Shown one piece after another: positions 4,236 through 7,194 of a stretch of DNA of 7,194 nt; position 1 is the first letter of the stretch, and the number at the start of each line of letters is the position of its first letter. The stretch is taken from the NCBI GenBank assembly GCA_902789835.1, contig CADAPN010000095.1, positions 1 through 7,194 on the forward strand. The letters run 5' to 3'. Made by a program: the position numbers and the translations under genes. The notes under the pieces were generated by a model. The model saw only the letters and a list, made by a program, of their open reading frames with translations, searched no databases and was not told the origin of the DNA. The DNA comes from Oscillospiraceae bacterium. GTDB taxonomy: Bacteria > Bacillota_A > Clostridia > Oscillospirales > Oscillospiraceae.

Positions 4236-4964
4236 TTATTCCAAAGAAGCAAAGGGATCGAAGCCTTCCCTCGACATGCTCGTGAAGCTCAGGCTTGAGG
4301 TCACGTGATCAGCCATCGACTGCCTTGCAAGGTCCGGAAGGCGCATGCGGATCGCCGACACCACCGCTGTGTGGTTGTACTTCACGTTCGAGAGCCAGGG
4401 GTTCTGGTCATTGGACTTCCGCCCGATGAACTCAAGCATGGATGCCTGGTAGCGGGTCAGATACGGACGGATCTGCTCATACGAGCGGCGGAGGTAGGCG
4501 TTTCCGCAGGAGTCTATGATCAGCTGGTGAAACGGCATGTCCGTGTCCCGCATGCCGCGGATGTCGTGCATCGTCACGCTGTCCCGGAAGGCATCCGAAA
4601 GGCGGGTCAGCTCGCGGATGGTCCGATCGTCCGCGTTGTAGGCGCAGAGATAGGCCGCCTCGCTTTCAACGGCGTTACGGACCTGATAAAGGCTGATCAT
4701 ATCCGGCAGACTCAGTTCCAGAACGAAGCTTCCCGCCTGCTCCGGCCGGTTTACCACGAAGCCGTTTTCCACCAGGCCCGCAATGGCTTCGGCCACCGGG
4801 GTACGCGAGATCCCGAGAATCGAGGCAATCTGGTTCACATTGAGCCTCGTGCCGGGGGAGAGCTTCAGACTGATGATTTCGTCATATAAAAGCTGCATCA
4901 CCAGGTCCTTGAGTTTGGCCTCCGGCTGGGTGTCGATCATTTTCTGCAACTGGTAGCGATCCAT
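4236..4964 (-). CDS. GntR family transcriptional regulator, FCD (FadR) subfamily
   Basis: This 242-residue cytosolic DNA-binding protein carries a winged helix-turn-helix at residues about 18-82 (LSPGTRLNVNQIASILGISR, then TPVAEAIAGLVENGFVV), the standard GntR signature. An all-helical FCD effector domain fills residues about 86-225, with RNAVESEAA and the metal-site pattern Asp142-x3-His146, His198 and His220. FCD members usually bind a small carboxylate or sugar-acid ligand that releases them from DNA; the ligand here is unknown. The ATG at 4964-4962 is preceded by a GGCGGTGA ribosome binding site seven bases upstream. The gene is divergent from the DUF975 gene, with a near-palindrome in between that could be its own operator. 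Its tail REGFDPFASLE has a diverged copy at 4164-4187. Confidence 0.93.
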   Translation of the reverse strand: MDRYQLQKMIDTQPEAKLKDLVMQLLYDEIISLKLSPGTRLNVNQIASILGISRTPVAEAIAGLVENGFVVNRPEQAGSFVLELSLPDMISLYQVRNAVESEAAYLCAYNADDRTIRELTRLSDAFRDSVTMHDIRGMRDTDMPFHQLIIDSCGNAYLRRSYEQIRPYLTRYQASMLEFIGRKSNDQNPWLSNVKYNHTAVVSAIRMRLPDLARQSMADHVTSSLSFTSMSREGFDPFASLE

Positions 4965-4986
4965 CTTTTTTCACCGCCTTTGCTCC

Positions 4987-5015
4987 ATTTTATCGCGTTT
5001 TGCAGTCTGCCGCAA
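4987..5015 (-). promoter_or_regulatory. Candidate promoter of the GntR-family gene
   Basis: On the minus strand, TTGCGG (5015-5010) and TAAAAT (4992-4987) are 17 bases apart. Transcription would begin near 4980, leaving a short leader of about 16 bases that includes the ribosome binding site. CTTGCGG occurs a second time 15 bases upstream (5031-5025). Confidence 0.5.
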
Positions 5016-5016
5016 G

Positions 5017-5038
5017 ATGAAATTCCGCAAGAATTCAT
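5017..5038. promoter_or_regulatory. Near-palindromic operator candidate between GntR and DUF975 genes
   Basis: The 22-base stretch has ATGAAATTC on the left and GAATTCAT on the right around CGCAA, symmetrical apart from one extra A. It lies immediately upstream of the GntR -35 and about 10 bases upstream of the DUF975 -35 region. This is a typical position for an autoregulatory GntR site, but it is not a known consensus. Confidence 0.4.
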
Positions 5039-5048
5039 AAATTGGTCC

Positions 5049-5077
5049 TTTATCTCTTCCGGGTGAAACGATATAAT
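5049..5077 (+). promoter_or_regulatory. Promoter of the DUF975 gene
   Basis: A perfect TATAAT at 5072-5077 is preceded at 17 bases by TTTATC (5049-5054), a weak -35. A transcription start near 5084 would leave a leader of about 49 bases. A weak -35 with a perfect -10 suggests dependence on an activator, or a modest basal promoter. Confidence 0.6.
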
Positions 5078-5132
5078 CGGTGGCGGAATGAATAACCGCC
5101 TTTTCAGAGGCGGAACAGGGAAGTGCTGATTT

Positions 5133-5855
5133 ATGACGATCGATCGGGTCGCAGTCAAACAGAACGCAAAGGAAATCATCCGTACCTCAAAGCCCAGCCT
5201 GATCACGGCCGGCCTGATCTTCACGCTGCTTGGCGTACTGATCAACTTTCTCTCGCTGCGCCTGACCGGTGTGGCCTATGACGATATGGCCGGGATTCTT
5301 CAGGCTTCGTCGGAGGGAAGGGCGGACGCGGCCATGCAGCTCATGGCGCGTGCCATGCCGGGACCGGGCGAATCGCTGATCGACGTGCTGCTTCATCTTG
5401 CGCTTTCGGTCGTGAGCGTCGGTTTTTCCATCTTCACCCTGAATTCCATCCGCCGGAATGCGCCGGACTACGGAAACCTTCTGGACGGTTTCGGCATGAT
5501 GCCGCGCCTGCTCTGGCTGCTGATTCTGGAGGCGCTTTTTATCATGCTCTGGTCAATGCTGTTCGTGATCCCCGGGATAATCGCGGCCTACCGCTACAGC
5601 CTTGCGGTGTATATCATGATCGATCATCCGGAGCTCAGCGCCATGGACTGTATCCGGGAATCCAAACGAATGACCCAGGGCTTCAAGTCCCAGCTCTTCC
5701 TGCTTGACCTCTCCTTTGTTCTCTGGCTGCTGCTCAGCTCGCTGCCGGTGATCGGATATGCGGTTCAGGTCTACCTGACGCCGTACATGGAGACGTCCAA
5801 GGCGCTCTACTATGAACAGATCCGTGTGCAGGGGAGCGAGTGGCAGGTCATCTGA
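5133..5855 (+). CDS. DUF975 family integral membrane protein
   Basis: This 240-residue polytopic membrane protein has hydrophobic stretches at residues about 22-44, 82-104, 126-165 (long enough for two helices), and 188-220 (again probably two). The segment IDHPELSAMDCIRESKRMTQ, then G and later LTPYMETSKALYYEQI, matches my recall of DUF975 proteins, which are widespread in Firmicutes and of unknown function. A loop of about 35 residues after the first helix carries Met and Ala and may be extracytoplasmic. ATG 5133 is preceded by AGGGAAG (5117-5123) nine bases away. The gene is divergent from the GntR regulator, stands alone, and is closed by a strong intrinsic terminator. Confidence 0.88.
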   Translation: MTIDRVAVKQNAKEIIRTSKPSLITAGLIFTLLGVLINFLSLRLTGVAYDDMAGILQASSEGRADAAMQLMARAMPGPGESLIDVLLHLALSVVSVGFSIFTLNSIRRNAPDYGNLLDGFGMMPRLLWLLILEALFIMLWSMLFVIPGIIAAYRYSLAVYIMIDHPELSAMDCIRESKRMTQGFKSQLFLLDLSFVLWLLLSSLPVIGYAVQVYLTPYMETSKALYYEQIRVQGSEWQVI

Positions 5856-5881
5856 CGCGGACAATTCAATCTTTTCATTTC

Positions 5882-5928
5882 CCGCAGGGAACCGCTCTGA
5901 AAAAATGAGCGGCAACCTGCGGTTTTTT
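5882..5928 (+). terminator. Intrinsic terminator of the DUF975 gene
   Basis: CCGCAGG (5882-5888) pairs with CCTGCGG (5916-5922) and CCGCTC (5892-5897) pairs with GAGCGG (5907-5912), separated by a small internal loop, followed by six T (5923-5928). This is a textbook Rho-independent terminator and contrasts with the T-less GC hairpins elsewhere in the window. Confidence 0.93.
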
Positions 5929-5976
5929 GATGCTTTTATTGATTCCTGATGTGATAGAATAACGGTGGGAAGCTTC

Positions 5977-6036
5977 ATGTTTTATGATTCGAAGGAAATA
6001 AAACGAAAATCAGATGCTTTTATGAAAAACCGTTGA
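5977..6036 (+). CDS. Possible 19-aa basic small ORF upstream of the secreted protein gene
   Basis: ATG at 5977 reads MFYDSKEIKRKSDAFMKNR and stops at TGA 6034-6036. A GGTGGGAAG ribosome-binding-like sequence (5964-5972) sits just upstream, and an extended -10-like TGA-TAGAAT lies at 5952-5960. The peptide is basic. The last codons overlap the -35 of the downstream promoter. It may be a leader peptide, a small protein, or chance; no family is recognised. Confidence 0.2.
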   Translation: MFYDSKEIKRKSDAFMKNR

Positions 6037-6061
6037 AAAATCTTGACAAAAGTGCTATTAT
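6033..6061 (+). promoter_or_regulatory. Promoter of the secreted His/Cys-repeat protein gene
   Basis: TTGAAA (6033-6038) and TATTAT (6056-6061) are 17 bases apart, with TGC at 6053-6055 making an extended -10. The start would be near 6068, giving a leader of about 70 bases. A perfect TTGACA at 6043-6048 lacks a properly spaced -10. Confidence 0.6.
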
Positions 6062-6065
6062 TAAG

Positions 6066-6095
6066 GTTGCATTATAGTGTCAAAATGAATGCAAC
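6066..6095. promoter_or_regulatory. Inverted repeat at the transcription start of the secreted protein gene
   Basis: GTTGCATT (6066-6073) and AATGCAAC (6088-6095) are perfect 8-bp inverted repeats around a 14-base spacer. They cover the expected transcription start of the 6033-6061 promoter. This could be a repressor operator or a 5'-end stem-loop stabilising the mRNA. Confidence 0.45.
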
Positions 6096-6137
6096 TATAT
6101 CTTGATCTTGTAATCAATGAAAGGACAATATATAGTC

Positions 6138-7194
6138 ATGATGGATTCTCTTCTGAAACGGATCGAAAAGAGCAAGAAGGCACACGGCAGATGGATCGCC
6201 ATGATTCTGTGTCTGTCGATGATCGTCTCTCTGGGGATCTTTGCCGGCTTCCGCAAGACGGCGGTGGCGAAGGTCTATACCCGGGAGGTGCTGGACTGCC
6301 CCTATACCCATGAGGGGGCGGAGCCGGTGGCGCATGTGCACAACGACGACTGCTACGACGGGGAGACCCTTGTCTGCACGCTGCCGGAATTGGAAGCGCA
6401 TACGCACTCCGACGCGTGCTACACTGAGCGCCAGGTGCTCACCTGCACCCTCGAGGAAAACCCGGGGCATCAGCACACCGACGCCTGCTATGTCGAGCAT
6501 AAGGTGCAAAGCTGCGGCCTTGAGGAGAATCCCGGTCATGTACACGACGGTACCTGTTATAATGAAAGCGGCGTCCTGATTTGCCAGATTCCGGAGGGTG
6601 AGGGCGCGCATACGCATACTGATGATTGCTATACCGTAGAGCGCGAATTGACCTGTGCAATTCCGGAAGGCGAAGGCGCGCATACGCATGGCGCCGAATG
6701 CTTCGAGACCGTACGGGAACTCACCTGCGGCAAGGCGGAGCTGACACCCCATGTCCATGGGCCGGAATGTATCCGCACGGAAGAGATCACCGTCGATGAG
6801 CCGGAAGAGAGCGTCGAGCCCGAAGTGACCGTCGAGCCGGAAGTCACGGCACAGCCGGAAGTGAACGCCGAGCCGGAAGTCACCGCGCAGCCCGAAGCGA
6901 CCACCGCTCCCGAGATGCCCGTGAGCGATCCGAACGCGGACCTTGAGAGCGCGTCCGACTGGGAGCGCGACTTCGACGGCATGGAGTTAAGCGGAAACTG
7001 GGCAGAGGACCTTGTCCTCGTCGCCGCCACCCAGCAGGGTCACGGCGAGAGCCAAAACAACTTTGAAGCCGTTCTGAACGACGCAGGCGACGCCAGGGTC
7101 AGGCACGGCTATACCCGTTACGGCGCCTGGTCCGGCGCACCTTACGCGGACGAGTGGAGCGCGATGTTCGTCTCCTTCTGCCTGCGCTATGCCG
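6138..7194 (+). CDS. Large secreted surface protein with His/Cys repeats, N-terminal part (3' end outside window)
   Basis: The frame is open from ATG 6138 to the right edge, 352 codons so far. Residues 1-17 are positively charged and 19-38 hydrophobic, with Ala-Val-Ala at 42-44 as a possible signal peptidase site: a secreted or membrane-anchored protein. Residues 54-211 hold seven units of the type H-x-H-x3-C, six of them followed by C-x7-8-C spacing. Residues 221-259 are a Glu/Pro/Val-rich spacer. Near the edge RHGYTRYGAWSGAPYADEW and AMFVSFCLRYA resemble the CHAP/NlpC-like amidase-type domain often following such repeats in commensal Firmicutes surface proteins. The pair of ATGs at 6138 and 6141 is preceded by GAAAGGA (6119-6125), 12 bases before the first, which is the better spaced. 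The rest, perhaps adhesin domains and a cell-wall anchor, is not visible. The repeats may bind metal or form disulphides; function unproven. Confidence 0.88.
   Translation, partial: MMDSLLKRIEKSKKAHGRWIAMILCLSMIVSLGIFAGFRKTAVAKVYTREVLDCPYTHEGAEPVAHVHNDDCYDGETLVCTLPELEAHTHSDACYTERQVLTCTLEENPGHQHTDACYVEHKVQSCGLEENPGHVHDGTCYNESGVLICQIPEGEGAHTHTDDCYTVERELTCAIPEGEGAHTHGAECFETVRELTCGKAELTPHVHGPECIRTEEITVDEPEESVEPEVTVEPEVTAQPEVNAEPEVTAQPEATTAPEMPVSDPNADLESASDWERDFDGMELSGNWAEDLVLVAATQQGHGESQNNFEAVLNDAGDARVRHGYTRYGAWSGAPYADEWSAMFVSFCLRYA
6297..6770 (+). repeat. Seven-unit His/Cys repeat array in the secreted protein
   Basis: Units begin at HVHNDDC (residues 66-72), HTHSDAC (88-94), HQHTDAC (111-117), HVHDGTC (134-140), HTHTDDC (158-164), HTHGAEC (182-188) and HVHGPEC (205-211). 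Periods are 22-24 codons. DNA similarity is highest between units 5 and 6: 27 of 30 bases match at 6588-6617 and 6660-6689, the three changes being synonymous. Those two therefore look like the youngest duplication. Confidence 0.9.
6798..6914 (+). repeat. Glu/Pro-rich spacer repeat in the secreted protein
   Basis: About six imperfect units of the form (V/A)(E/Q)PE(V/A)(T/N) cover residues 221-259. Such extended, proline-spaced acidic segments usually act as stalks crossing the cell wall or separating folded domains. Confidence 0.75.

Noticed and set aside
6043..6078. TTGACA (6043-6048) paired with TATAGT (6073-6078) as a promoter
   Set aside because: The spacing is 24 bases, far outside the workable range; TTGAAA-17-TATTAT just upstream fits better.
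6114..6758. 214-codon minus-strand open frame opposite the secreted protein gene
   Set aside because: The plus strand carries a signal peptide and regular His/Cys repeats in an uninterrupted frame; the antisense frame is a by-product.

Overview
The window is GC-rich (by eye somewhat over half G+C, with AT-rich promoter patches). It looks like chromosomal DNA of a Bacillota (Firmicutes) bacterium, probably a gut- or mouth-associated Clostridia or Erysipelotrichia relative. The reasons are two DegV/FakB-type proteins, a DUF975 membrane protein, an XRE-type helix-turn-helix protein fused to membrane helices, purine-rich ribosome binding sites, TATAAT-like promoters (several with a TGN extension), and a large secreted protein with His/Cys repeats of a kind common in commensal Firmicutes. 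The genus cannot be fixed from the sequence alone.

Layout. Bases 1-754 are the 3' end of a HerA/YjgR-like (DUF853) ATPase gene (+). It converges on a small unrecognised gene (936-1262, -) across a 181-base junction packed with three GC-rich hairpins. A 302-base intergenic stretch with a fourth hairpin and a strong promoter leads to a DegV gene (1565-2413, +), an XRE-HTH/membrane protein gene (2458-3108, +) ending inside its own terminator, and a second DegV gene (3236-4120, +). That gene converges, across two more hairpins, on a GntR/FCD regulator gene (4236-4964, -). The regulator is divergent from a DUF975 membrane protein gene (5133-5855, +). After a clear intrinsic terminator and a promoter region, a large secreted protein gene starts at 6138 (+) and runs off the right edge.

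How the genes relate. The two DegV proteins are likely fatty-acid-binding subunits (FakB type) that feed exogenous or recycled fatty acids to a fatty acid kinase encoded elsewhere. The first may be co-transcribed with the XRE/membrane protein. The GntR protein may control itself and DUF975 through a near-palindrome in the shared 168-base divergent region. The remaining genes show no obvious pathway link.

Most unusual signal. Six perfect hairpins share the core CCCCGCC-N3-GGCGGGG but have different, fully self-complementary outer arms. At both convergent junctions the space between neighbouring hairpins holds a short diverged copy of the 3' end of the adjacent gene, on the matching strand: the YjgR-like tail (RGLFGxIK-stop), the GntR tail (EGFDPFAS), and more weakly the small gene's tail (YEP-stop). 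In the two clear copies six of seven differences from the live gene are synonymous third-position changes. The copies therefore look like scars of a second, diverged allele that once ended there, not drifted tandem duplications. This suggests whole-gene allele replacement bounded by terminator hairpins.
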